17,564 nucleotides of DNA from Pseudomonadales bacterium (lineage in GTDB: Bacteria > Pseudomonadota > Gammaproteobacteria > Pseudomonadales > Pseudohongiellaceae), in NCBI GenBank assembly GCA_024234325.1, contig JACKOJ010000013.1:1-17564 (forward strand). Reading direction: 5' to 3'. Positions 1 through 7,510 of this stretch are shown piece by piece. The position numbers were made by a program, and so were the translations under genes. The notes below the pieces were generated by a model, which made no database searches, was not told the origin of the DNA, and saw only the letters and a program-made list of their open reading frames with translations. Within the stretch, counting starts at the first letter, position 1, and each line of letters begins with the position of its first letter.

Positions 1-1323
1 CAGTTCCGTTTTCGTGTGCAGCAAAGCGGTACCTACTGGTATCACTCCCACTCCGCATTTCAGGAAATGACCGGCCTGTACGGAGCCATTATTGTCGAGC
101 CCCGTGAGGGCGAGGTGGATCGCGCCGAGCGCGATCATGTGCTGCTGCTGTCCGAATGGACAGATGAGAACCCGGCAACCGTTTTTCGTAAGCTCAAGTC
201 TTTGGGGCATTACTACAATTTCAGCCAACCCACCCTGCCGGAGTTTTTGCGCGATATTCGCAATCAGGGTTTGTCCCAGGCCATCAGCCGTCGCGACATG
301 TTTTCCGCCATGCGCATGAAACCGACCGACCTCGGCGATCTGTCCGGTGCCACGCTGCATTATCTCGTGAACGGCCGCACAGCGGATTTTGCCGATCTGC
401 GCCTGTTCAGCCCGGGTGAACGCGTGCGGCTGCGTATCATCAATGGGGCAGGTAACACATTTTTTGATGTGCGTATTCCCGGTTTGCCCATGACGGTGGT
501 GCAAAGTGACGGTATCAATGTGGTTCCGATCACCGTGGATGAACTGCGTTGCGGGCCGGGGGAGACCTACGATGTGTTGGTGGATCCGGTGGAGCAGGCT
601 TACACCTTCTTCGCGGAAACCATGGATCGCTCGGGTTATGCCTTTGCCACGCTGGCTACGCGCGCGGGGCTGCAGGCTCCGCTTCCCGAGCGGCGCCGGA
701 TTCAGTGGCTGAGCATGAGCGACATGATGGGAGCTGGCAGCCATGAGGGGCATACGGCAAGCCCGACCACGGGGCATGATCATGGCGCTGTCAGCGAGCC
801 GGTCATCGCCCGTCATGCCAGCACGGAGTTTGGCCCGAGCACGGACATGCGGGTGGATATTCCGCGCACCAATCTCGATGACCCGGGGGTGGGATTGCGT
901 GAGGCCACACATCGGGTGCTGACACTGGGCGATCTGCGTGCCCGCTCGGGCCCTTATGATGCGCGCAGACCAGGACGCGAAATCGAGCTGCATCTGACCG
1001 GCAATATGGAGCGCTATACCTGGTCCATTGACGGACTGGAATACGGTCAGTCCACTCCAATACATTTCCGCGAAGGCGAACGTCTGCGGGTGCATCTGCA
1101 CAACGACACCATGATGACTCACCCCATGCACCTGCATGGCATGTGGTCAGATCTGGAGGATGCTCAGGGGAATTTCCTGACCCGGCGTCACACCCTGCCG
1201 GTGCAGCCGGGGCAGCGGGTCAGCTTCAGCGTCACTGCCGATGCGCCGGGCCGTTGGGCCTGGCATTGTCATTTGCTGCTGCACATGGATGCGGGCATGT
1301 TCAGGGAGGTGATCGTCGCATGA
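1..1323 (+). CDS. copA: Multicopper oxidase, CopA family (5' end missing)
   Basis: This is the 3' part of a periplasmic copper-resistance multicopper oxidase that oxidises Cu(I) or otherwise detoxifies copper. The frame is open from base 1, so the signal peptide and first part of cupredoxin domain 1 lie outside the window; 440 residues are present. Seen in sequence: the type-3 copper motif YWYHSHS near the start, a His/Met-rich insert at about 716-800 (HEGH, GHDHG), and at the C-terminus HPMHLHG and HCHLLLHMDAGM. These last two supply type-2/type-3 ligands and the type-1 Cys-His-Met set. The motif order is that of laccase-like three-domain oxidases, and the His/Met insert is typical of CopA rather than of laccases. 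The stop codon overlaps the copB start (ATGA), implying translational coupling. Regulation cannot be judged because the promoter is outside. Truncation is by the window edge, not by mutation. Confidence 0.95.
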   Translation, partial: QFRFRVQQSGTYWYHSHSAFQEMTGLYGAIIVEPREGEVDRAERDHVLLLSEWTDENPATVFRKLKSLGHYYNFSQPTLPEFLRDIRNQGLSQAISRRDMFSAMRMKPTDLGDLSGATLHYLVNGRTADFADLRLFSPGERVRLRIINGAGNTFFDVRIPGLPMTVVQSDGINVVPITVDELRCGPGETYDVLVDPVEQAYTFFAETMDRSGYAFATLATRAGLQAPLPERRRIQWLSMSDMMGAGSHEGHTASPTTGHDHGAVSEPVIARHASTEFGPSTDMRVDIPRTNLDDPGVGLREATHRVLTLGDLRARSGPYDARRPGREIELHLTGNMERYTWSIDGLEYGQSTPIHFREGERLRVHLHNDTMMTHPMHLHGMWSDLEDAQGNFLTRRHTLPVQPGQRVSFSVTADAPGRWAWHCHLLLHMDAGMFREVIVA

Positions 1324-2363
1324 AGATTCTGATGATTCGTTTTCTGGGAGTGCTGGTGATTCTGTTTGCTGCGCCGCTGGGCTGGGCTCAGGATCATGTG
1401 CATACGCCAGCGGTGGAGGACAACGCGCATCAGCACGATGCTCCGGTTCATGAGCATGGCAGTGTTGATGCAGAGCAGGGGAGCACGGCTCATGATGCCG
1501 GGGCAGCGCATGAACAAATGAGTCATGAGCATGCCATGCACGAGGAGCCTGTTGACGAAGACCCGGCACACGCGCAGCACATGCCCGTGCAAGAGCGTGT
1601 GCAGAGCGGTGGTGGGCATGAAGGCCATGATATGTCCATGCCTGAACCCTCGGCTCTGCGCGATCCGCATGCCTATTCCGGTGGTTTTGTGCGTCATAGC
1701 GGGCTTTACGCGCTGGAGATGGATGCCCCGATGGAAATGTCCGACATCAAGCATTTCGCCGGCCTGCGCGTGGATCGCCTGGAAACGGTGAACGATGGGG
1801 GTGCGGCCCTGGAGGGCTGGGCCTGGATGGGAGACAGCTACAATCGCCTGCGTATGAAGGGCAAGGCCGTGATGGTGGATGACAGACTGGACGAGGGCAC
1901 GCTGGACCTGGTGGCCTCGCACGCCGTGAGTCCCTTCTGGGATGTGTATGCCGGTGTTGGCATGCTGTCTCATGAGGATGTCTCGCATCATCATGCGCTG
2001 CTGGGTCTGAAAGGGCTGGCTCCCTACTGGTTCGAGATTGACGCCAGCCTCATGGTGGATCAGCGCGGCCGGGTTGGTCTGCGGCTGGAGGCAGATTACG
2101 AGTGGCTGTTGACGCAGAGATGGATTCTGCAGCCTCGCCTGGATCTTGCCGCCTACAGTCGTTCCGACCGCAGCCTGTCGCGCGGAGAGGGCTTGTCGGA
2201 AGTGCTCACGGGGGTGCGCCTGCGTTATGAGTTCAGCCGCCGTTTCGCGCCCTATGTCGGGGTGGAGCGAGTGCACTGGCTGGGGCAGAGCGCCGATCTG
2301 TTGTCTGCCGACAGAAGAACCCAGGATACCCGCTGGGTGGCGGGTCTGCGCTTCTGGTTCTGA
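1320..2363 (+). CDS. copB: Copper resistance outer-membrane protein CopB
   Basis: This encodes a 347-residue CopB-family outer-membrane barrel that works with CopA in copper sequestration or efflux. The start is the ATG of the ATGA overlap with copA. Residues 1-23 form a signal peptide (hydrophobic run, cleavage expected after GWA). Residues 26-106 are a low-complexity metal-binding arm with about 15 histidines plus methionines (HEHG, MSHEHAMH, GHEGHDMSM). From about residue 115 the conserved CopB barrel begins, ending in the aromatic C-terminus FWF expected of an outer-membrane protein. The GLYALEMDAPMEMSD stretch at the barrel start adds further methionines. The long His arm is at the rich end for the family. 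It is co-transcribed with copA; a strong hairpin lies downstream at 2451-2478. Confidence 0.93.
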   Translation: MKILMIRFLGVLVILFAAPLGWAQDHVHTPAVEDNAHQHDAPVHEHGSVDAEQGSTAHDAGAAHEQMSHEHAMHEEPVDEDPAHAQHMPVQERVQSGGGHEGHDMSMPEPSALRDPHAYSGGFVRHSGLYALEMDAPMEMSDIKHFAGLRVDRLETVNDGGAALEGWAWMGDSYNRLRMKGKAVMVDDRLDEGTLDLVASHAVSPFWDVYAGVGMLSHEDVSHHHALLGLKGLAPYWFEIDASLMVDQRGRVGLRLEADYEWLLTQRWILQPRLDLAAYSRSDRSLSRGEGLSEVLTGVRLRYEFSRRFAPYVGVERVHWLGQSADLLSADRRTQDTRWVAGLRFWF

Positions 2364-2382
2364 GCGCCTGGCATTGCGGCAG

Positions 2383-2414
2383 GCATTCAGGGCGGGTTCA
2401 GGCAAACTGAATGC
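2383..2414. repeat. Inverted repeat downstream of copB
   Basis: GCATTCAG (2383-2390) and CTGAATGC (2407-2414) are perfect reverse complements separated by 16 bases. It could be a weak RNA hairpin or an operator for the SIMPL gene; no T-run follows, so it is not a classic terminator. Eight base pairs could arise by chance. Confidence 0.3.
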
Positions 2415-2450
2415 ATACTGTCTGCGACCAAGACTGAAGATCAGGCCGCG

Positions 2451-2478
2451 CAGAGGGTGCCGGTTCCGGCACTCTCTG
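2451..2478. terminator. Strong GC-rich hairpin between copB and the SIMPL gene
   Basis: CAGAGGGTGCCGG (2451-2463), a two-base TT spacer, then CCGGCACTCTCTG (2466-2478) can pair over 13 positions with one G-T wobble. It lies 87 bases after the copB stop and 37 bases before the SIMPL start. No U-tract follows on either strand, so it may be an imperfect terminator, an mRNA-stabilising 3' end for copAB, or a leader structure for the next gene. Confidence 0.45.
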
Positions 2479-2514
2479 CCCCCTGGCCGCTTCTCATACA
2501 CCAGGAGTCAGAAC

Positions 2515-3237
2515 ATGAAATCACCCCTTGTCTTATTGTTGCTCGCGCTGGCGGGGTTTTCCGCGACGAGTATCGTCAGCGCCCAGAATATCAGCCTGCT
2601 GCCCGAGGGGCAGACCCTGATCACCCTGTCCGTGACCGAACGGGTGTCGGTACAACAGGACATGCTCACCGCAACGCTGCGTATCGAGCGCCAGAACCGT
2701 AATGCCGAGACCCTGCAGCGGGAGATCAATGCCGCCATGGAGCAGGCTCTGGCTGCCGCGCAGGGCGTGAATTCCGTCAAGGTGTCCACGGGCTATTACG
2801 GTGTCTACCAGATCAACCAGTCCACTCAGGGTGGCCGTCCCGATAATGTCTGGCAGGGTTCCCAGTCGATCAGCCTGGAGGGCCGGGATGCCCAACCCTT
2901 GCTGGAGCTGGCCGGGAAGATTCAGGGCATGGGTTTTGTCATGAACAATCTGCGCTACTCCCTCAGCAGCGAAAGAGCCGATGAGGTGCGTGATGGCCTG
3001 ATGGAAACGGCCATCGCCCGGGCCCGGGTCAACGCTGAGCGTGCCGGTCAGGCCATGGGCAAAACGGACGTCGAGATTGCTGTGCTGGATATCGACACCG
3101 CCCTGGGCTATGCGCCGCGGGTCCAGATGGACCGGGCGCTGGCCATGGGCGCAATGGCGGAGAAAGCCAACCCGGTGGCAGAAGCCGGGGAGTCCGAGGT
3201 TTCCCTGACCGTACGCGTGCAGGCGGTGGCCAAATAG
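2515..3237 (+). CDS. Secreted SIMPL-domain (DUF541, YggE-like) protein
   Basis: This is a 240-residue exported protein of the SIMPL/DUF541 family, related to E. coli YggE; family members are periplasmic, oligomerising beta/alpha proteins often linked to oxidative stress, with no fixed biochemical role. Residues 1-24 form a signal peptide (hydrophobic LVLLLLALAG, cleavage near VSA/QN). The mature part shows typical SIMPL features: an early 'LSVTERVSVQQDMLTATLRIE' strand region, the YYGVYQI strand, a central VMNNLRYSLS segment, the helix with ARARVNAERAG and a final VSLTVRVQAVA strand. The frame is open far upstream but the ATG at 2515 follows AGGAGTCAGAAC, giving a good ribosome site. Length is normal. 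Its position after copAB suggests, without proving, a role in copper or oxidative stress. Confidence 0.85.
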   Translation: MKSPLVLLLLALAGFSATSIVSAQNISLLPEGQTLITLSVTERVSVQQDMLTATLRIERQNRNAETLQREINAAMEQALAAAQGVNSVKVSTGYYGVYQINQSTQGGRPDNVWQGSQSISLEGRDAQPLLELAGKIQGMGFVMNNLRYSLSSERADEVRDGLMETAIARARVNAERAGQAMGKTDVEIAVLDIDTALGYAPRVQMDRALAMGAMAEKANPVAEAGESEVSLTVRVQAVAK

Positions 3238-3361
3238 GCCGACTTGCGGGCCGTCACAGGGGAATGACAGGTGCGACGCTATGTCGCATTGCGGTGGTGG
3301 TATTCCGGAGCGAGGATGCGCGTTCAGACACCTGAACCGACCGAACTCAAGGAATACCAAT

Positions 3362-4108
3362 ATGCAAAACAATAATCGTCTGACATTCGCCTGTCGTGCG
3401 GCAGTCACTGCCGCTGTTCTCACCGCCAGCAGCTCCGTGCTGGCTCACACCACCTTCGAAACCTCCTCCATGAGTGAAGGCGTGCGCGTGCTCAACAACG
3501 TGCAGATTGGCCACGCCTGTGGTACGGACAAGCGCGTCATCGCCACTTCGGTGGTGTTTCCGGATGGCGCTGACTCCACCATCACCGTCAACGGCAGCGC
3601 CTACAACGGCGCACTGACCGACTTCGTTTCCAACTGGGGGCCGAACATTCAGCCGCTGTTCTCCCGTGCCGTGTTTGATGAAACCGACGAGAAGAACGAT
3701 GCCAATGGCAACGTGGTTGGTTTCTGGGCGGGCGGTGGCCCCGGTATGCCCAATCACATGGTGGCCTATGTGCCCTTCCGGGTGAACGCGACCAATATCG
3801 TGCCGACGTCCTGTGCGACCAGCGTACGCTTCCGCGCCAATATTGTGGATGTGTGTGAACTCTCCAAGGAGTCTGATCTGAAAGTAGAGGGCAATGCGCA
3901 TTTCTGGACCATGGCGGGCCTTGGCACGCCCTATGACGCCGATGCGACAGCGGCTGCCTCTCTCACGATTACCCGCAATCTGACAAGCAATCCGCTGCCT
4001 TCCAACTGCGGCAGCGGTGTCGCGGTTGAAGTGGTGCCGTCGGCGGCGCAGGTGATTCGCGACACGCCCATCAAGTACAAGGGTGTCCAGGTCTGGCCGA
4101 CGCCGTAA
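3362..4108 (+). CDS. Secreted YcnI/DUF1775-like protein with predicted N-terminal His
   Basis: This encodes a 248-residue exported protein. The ATG at 3362 follows AAGGAA (3349-3354), and residues 1-28 form a signal peptide ending SSVLA, so the mature chain should begin at His29 (HTTFE). A segment resembling the DUF1775/YcnI pattern follows (VQIGHACGTDKRVIATSVVFPDG, read as two parts around the Cys). YcnI proteins bind Cu(II) through the free N-terminal histidine. Four mature cysteines (in HACG, TSCAT, DVCE, SNCG) could form two disulfides. The protein is longer than minimal YcnI domains, and the YcnI assignment is by pattern only and moderate. It lies in the copper gene block, 124 bases after the SIMPL gene. 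Family membership is uncertain; export and the N-terminal His are well supported. Confidence 0.65.
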   Translation: MQNNNRLTFACRAAVTAAVLTASSSVLAHTTFETSSMSEGVRVLNNVQIGHACGTDKRVIATSVVFPDGADSTITVNGSAYNGALTDFVSNWGPNIQPLFSRAVFDETDEKNDANGNVVGFWAGGGPGMPNHMVAYVPFRVNATNIVPTSCATSVRFRANIVDVCELSKESDLKVEGNAHFWTMAGLGTPYDADATAAASLTITRNLTSNPLPSNCGSGVAVEVVPSAAQVIRDTPIKYKGVQVWPTP

Positions 4109-4186
4109 GGCCTGGTCTTTTCAAGTAGCCATGGGAGCACGGAGCGGGGGGATACCTTCGGTCCCTGTTCCCTTTGGCGCTTCTGC

Positions 4187-4214
4187 TTGAGAAGTTTCCG
4201 AAAGGCGCTATTAT
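4187..4214 (+). promoter_or_regulatory. Sigma70-like promoter of the DUF4266-DUF3570-ApbE operon
   Basis: TTGAGA (4187-4192, 5/6 to consensus) is followed after 16 bases by TATTAT (4209-4214, 5/6). It lies just upstream of the AGGGGAGG ribosome site and the ATG at 4243. This is the best sigma70 match in the left half and implies that the operon can be transcribed apart from the upstream YcnI-like gene. Confidence 0.5.
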
Positions 4215-4242
4215 CGATCTGCTTCTGGCAGGGGAGGTTCCC

Positions 4243-4698
4243 ATGAACAACACAACAACACGTCGCGCAGGGTTTCTCTTCGCCCTTCTGGGCTGCCTGG
4301 GGGCGGCGCAGGTGCAGGCTCACAGCGGCAGCGCGACGATGGACGAGGCAGGAAACAAGGCGAGTTTTACCGCGCTCGCCCGGGTGACCTGTTTTGATGA
4401 TGGCGCAGGCCCCGCGCAGTTTCTCGTGGCCCGTATCCGCGACAAATCGCCCGCCGTCACCGGGCTCTACGTCAGCCTGCAACTGCTCAAGGGTACCCGC
4501 GCCACCAGCGTCACGGACCTGACATCGGGGGATGCCGAATACAGCGAATTTGCCACACTGGCCGGTGGCAATGGCACCTACCAGTTGATCATCAACAAGA
4601 CGAAGGCCGGTGCCCGTGACTTTGATCTGGAATGGCACTGCCTGACTGCCAGCAACGACCACACCGGCACCGAAGTTATCGTGGATCAATTCGAATGA
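4243..4698 (+). CDS. Small secreted protein with predicted N-terminal His, unknown function
   Basis: This encodes a 151-residue exported protein of no named family that I can assign firmly. The ATG at 4243 is preceded by AGGGGAGG at good spacing. Residues 1-26 form a signal peptide (twin Arg then hydrophobic core, end AQVQA), leaving His27 as the likely first mature residue (HSGSA). The rest is short and looks all-beta. It has two cysteines (VTCFDD and WHCLTA), able to form one disulfide, and a Trp-His pair next to the second Cys. The recurring pattern of an exported beta-sandwich with an N-terminal His next to copper genes suggests metal binding, but this is inference. The stop overlaps the DUF4266 start (ATGA), so it is the first gene of the tight operon and probably functions with DUF4266, DUF3570 and ApbE. 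Confidence 0.85.
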   Translation: MNNTTTRRAGFLFALLGCLGAAQVQAHSGSATMDEAGNKASFTALARVTCFDDGAGPAQFLVARIRDKSPAVTGLYVSLQLLKGTRATSVTDLTSGDAEYSEFATLAGGNGTYQLIINKTKAGARDFDLEWHCLTASNDHTGTEVIVDQFE

Positions 4699-4919
4699 AA
4701 GCAAAAGGTGCCGTATCACTTCTTTTTGTTCTGCTGCTGTCCTGCCTGAGCGCCTGCACGACGGTGCAGCCCTGGGAGCGTGGCGTCCTGGCAAAGCCCC
4801 AGATGGGACTGGAAGCCAACCCGATGCAGAGCAGGATGCGCACCCATGTCTACAGCAGCCGCGAAGCCGCAGGCGACGTGAATTTCTCGGGCGGAGGCGG
4901 AGGCTGTGGCTGCTACTGA
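4695..4919 (+). CDS. DUF4266 lipoprotein with Cys-rich C-terminal tail
   Basis: This encodes a 74-residue lipoprotein. A signal peptide with lipobox LSAC places the lipidated cysteine at residue 21. The mature part carries the DUF4266 signature WERGVLAKPQMGLEANPM followed by THVYSSREAA, and ends in GGGGGCGCY. The core is short and conserved, and the glycine run plus CxC tail suggests a flexible arm presenting two thiols, for metal binding or redox chemistry; this is inference. It overlaps the upstream gene by ATGA and the downstream DUF3570 gene by 14 bases, so all three are translationally coupled. DUF4266 genes commonly sit beside DUF3570 and ApbE genes, which matches here. Function is unknown; a partner of the DUF3570 barrel is likely. 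Confidence 0.88.
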   Translation: MKAKGAVSLLFVLLLSCLSACTTVQPWERGVLAKPQMGLEANPMQSRMRTHVYSSREAAGDVNFSGGGGGCGCY

Positions 4920-7491
4920 CGGTGCGGCACGTGCAGCAAATGCCCTTCAGGCGCTGAGTTCCGCGGCCCTGCTGCTGCCCGGTATTCTTGCCCCCGCCCA
5001 CGTGCGCGCGCAGGACGCCCCGGTGGAGGAGTTCAGCTTCCAGTTTGACCACTTCGAGGAAGGCCGGCGGGATCTCATCGATGTGCGCAGCGATCTCGAC
5101 CCGATTCAGGTCGATGTGGTGCATGGCTCCCTCAATGCCATTCTGAGCGACCGCCTGAACCTGCGCCTGAATTATGCGCAGGACAGTTGGTCCGGGGCGA
5201 CGCCCTTTACCACTGCGCCGCTTGCCGCCAATGGCAACCGGGCCATTTTGCGGGATACGCCCAATGGCGTGATTCAGTCGGGGGCCTCTCCCTACGCCAA
5301 CAACCGCGTGCTGCTGGACTCGGCGCGTCGTCCCTATGTCAGTGCGCTGGGTGGCCCCGATACCCGCGTGGTGCATATTCTGTCCTCCGCCTCTCCCGAG
5401 ATTCGCCAGCAGGGGGATCTGAGCTTTGCCTACGAATGGCAGGACGCCGGGCTGGAGGTGGGCGCCGGTGTCTCCGACGAGCCGGACTTTTACTCCCGCT
5501 TCGGCAATGCCGCGCTGCGTTTTGATTTCCGCCAGAAGACGACGACGCTGAAGTTTGGCGTGGCCTACACCGACAACGACATTCACGCCATTCTCGATTC
5601 CGATGTTGTGCCCTATCTCACCCGCAATGCCTACGCCGATCGCATCACGCGGCGAGACGGGGAAGAGATTCTGGGCGCAGGCAGTCATGAATGGACCTGG
5701 CATGCGGGCGTGACGCAGGTGCTGAACCGTCAGTCCCTGATGGACTTCAGCGTCGGCTGGACACAGAGCCGCGGCTTCCTGGCATCCCCCTACAAGGCCA
5801 CGGCCGTCCTGTTTGTGGACCCGATGCTCGCGCAGGCTGCAGGAGCGACGGGGCTCGTGGCGGGCGACATGCGCGTGCTGATGGAACAGCGCCCCGACAC
5901 CCGCGAGCAATGGGCATTCAGCAGCCGCTACGTGCATTACGTGGAGGCACTGGACGCGGCCCTGCACCTGAATTACCAGTTCGCCAGCGACAGTTGGGGC
6001 ATGAGGGCCAACACCTTCGTGGCGCAATGGGTACAGCCTCTGGGTGCCTGGACCCTGACGCCCCGTCTGCGTTACTACTCGCAGAATGCAGTGAGCTTTT
6101 ACACCCCTTATATGGTCTCCGAGCAGGCCTATCGTCGGGTGAGTTTCGAGGACGGTGAACCGATCATCCAGAACTTCGACCCGGCGCTGCTGCCACGTTA
6201 TTTCTCCAGCGATCATCGTCTGGCGGGCTTTGGCGGCGTCAGCGGCAGTCTGACCCTGAGCCGGGAGCTGACCCGGGGCCTGTCCTTCGAGGCGAGCGTG
6301 GAATCCTACAAGCGCGACAGCAGCCTGCAACTGGATGGCAGTGGCTCTGGAGCCTACGCCGACATGGACTTCACCGTGGTGTCTGCCGGGGTAAAGCTGG
6401 ATTTCGCGGGTGCGCGCACACGGGCGGAGCGCCGCGACCGCGAGAGCATGACGGCGCAGGGCGAGCATGATCACAGTGGCATGAGCATGCCCATGAGTGC
6501 CGGGGCGCATGAACACGGCCTGCCGCCGGGCCTGATGTTTGCCCATACGCTGCCGAGGGCGGGCGACGTGATGATGGCCTACCACTACCAGAGCATGTTG
6601 CAGTCGGGTGCCATGATCGACGCCCACGGGCGTGTCTCCGATGCAGACATCGTCAGTGAGGCCTGCCTGCCCGAAGCCTGTCGTTACGTGCCGCGCGAGA
6701 TGAGCATGCGCATGCACATGCTCGATTTGATGTATGCGCCAACAGACAGACTGACGCTGATGCTGATGCCCCAGCTCATGAGCATGGAGATGCATTTTCG
6801 CGAGCTTGATGGGCGCCCGCCCGTCACCCCGGGTGAGCACGAGCACGCGAACAGTGGCGGGCATCGCTCCGGCGGCTTTGGCGACACCGTGGTGGCCGCG
6901 ATTGCCAAACTGCCTTTTAGCGCCGGCGGACAGTGGCACGCGGGTCTCGGGCTCAGCCTTCCCACCGGCAAGGTCGATCTCGAATTGAGACGAATGTTCA
7001 AGACAGACGGCGGCTTGATGCACTTCGACATGCAAACCGGCAGCGGCACCTGGGATCTGCTGCCGAGTGTCACCTACACCGGCATGGGGGCGCATTTGAA
7101 CTGGGGCGCACAATGGTCTGCCATCGCGCGGCTTGGGGGGCGCAACGATTCCGGCTATCGCCTGGGCAATCAGCAGCAACTGAATGGCTGGCTGAGTTAT
7201 CCGGTGAGTCATGCGCTGTCCCTGACCCTGCGCAGCACTTACACCTGGCGTGGCAAGGTGGAGGGAGATTTCAACGCCTACAGCGCCCGTCTCGGCCCCA
7301 TGGATTTTCCCTTCAATCAGGGCGGTCGGCTGCTGGAGGCAGGCATTGGTGCCAGCTACACCATTCCAGCCACCAGTCTTGGCGGCAGTCAGCTCAGCCT
7401 CGAATGGGTGGCCCCGGTACACGACGCGCCCTATGGGGTGCAACTGGCGCGCAAGCCTGTTCTCAATGCCAGTTGGCAGTATCACTTCTGA
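4906..7491 (+). CDS. DUF3570 outer-membrane barrel fused to a copper-operon 'transporter' barrel
   Basis: This encodes an 861-residue exported protein. The start is GTG at 4906, inside the end of the DUF4266 gene; no better upstream start fits. Residues 1-35 form an atypical signal peptide (ALQALSSAALLLPGI, cleavage near VRA/QD). Residues about 40-500 are the DUF3570 barrel, ending in a strand VSAGVKLDF whose last Phe (500) looks like an outer-membrane C-terminus. Within it D93-SWSGA-T99 fits the ApbE flavinylation consensus. Residues 501-540 are a charged linker with EHDHSGMSMPMSAGAHEH (520-537). From about 540 a second barrel begins (PPGLMFAHTLPRAGDVMM...), Met-rich at 599-631, with LSLPTGKVDL and GSGTWDLLPSVTY motifs of the 'transporter' family found in metal operons, and final WQYHF. 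The fusion is unusual; either half alone would be a full protein. It lies 19 bases before ApbE. Confidence 0.85.
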   Translation: MAATDGAARAANALQALSSAALLLPGILAPAHVRAQDAPVEEFSFQFDHFEEGRRDLIDVRSDLDPIQVDVVHGSLNAILSDRLNLRLNYAQDSWSGATPFTTAPLAANGNRAILRDTPNGVIQSGASPYANNRVLLDSARRPYVSALGGPDTRVVHILSSASPEIRQQGDLSFAYEWQDAGLEVGAGVSDEPDFYSRFGNAALRFDFRQKTTTLKFGVAYTDNDIHAILDSDVVPYLTRNAYADRITRRDGEEILGAGSHEWTWHAGVTQVLNRQSLMDFSVGWTQSRGFLASPYKATAVLFVDPMLAQAAGATGLVAGDMRVLMEQRPDTREQWAFSSRYVHYVEALDAALHLNYQFASDSWGMRANTFVAQWVQPLGAWTLTPRLRYYSQNAVSFYTPYMVSEQAYRRVSFEDGEPIIQNFDPALLPRYFSSDHRLAGFGGVSGSLTLSRELTRGLSFEASVESYKRDSSLQLDGSGSGAYADMDFTVVSAGVKLDFAGARTRAERRDRESMTAQGEHDHSGMSMPMSAGAHEHGLPPGLMFAHTLPRAGDVMMAYHYQSMLQSGAMIDAHGRVSDADIVSEACLPEACRYVPREMSMRMHMLDLMYAPTDRLTLMLMPQLMSMEMHFRELDGRPPVTPGEHEHANSGGHRSGGFGDTVVAAIAKLPFSAGGQWHAGLGLSLPTGKVDLELRRMFKTDGGLMHFDMQTGSGTWDLLPSVTYTGMGAHLNWGAQWSAIARLGGRNDSGYRLGNQQQLNGWLSYPVSHALSLTLRSTYTWRGKVEGDFNAYSARLGPMDFPFNQGGRLLEAGIGASYTIPATSLGGSQLSLEWVAPVHDAPYGVQLARKPVLNASWQYHF
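5182..5202 (+). other. Candidate FMN-attachment motif DSWSGAT in the DUF3570 barrel
   Basis: Codons for residues 93-99 read D-S-W-S-G-A-T, a complete match to the established ApbE target consensus Dxx(S/T)GA(T/S), where FMN is linked to the last Thr or Ser (here Thr99). An ApbE-family gene lies in the same operon. No other match to the motif was noticed in the proteins of this window. Attachment itself is a prediction. Confidence 0.55.
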
Positions 7492-7510
7492 TCTCACTGG
7501 AGTCCGGTTC

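Noticed and set aside
2146..2514. Upstream extension of the SIMPL gene into copB
   Set aside because: The extra 123 residues overlap copB in another frame and look non-protein-like; ATG 2515 begins a proper signal peptide after a good ribosome site.
3272..3288. Inverted repeat TGCGAC-GCTAT-GTCGCA as a copper regulator site
   Set aside because: It is a perfect six-base repeat but does not match CueR or CusR/CopR boxes that I know; a nearby AATGACA...TGTCGCATT is also too loose. Possibly a small hairpin only.
3289..3317. Sigma70 promoter for the YcnI-like gene
   Set aside because: TTGCGG and GAGGAT have acceptable spacing but the -10 matches only three bases; not reported as a feature.
4150..4172. 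Terminator before the DUF4266 operon
   Set aside because: GGG-ACC and GGT-CCC can form a small bulged stem but without a proper U-tract; too weak to claim.
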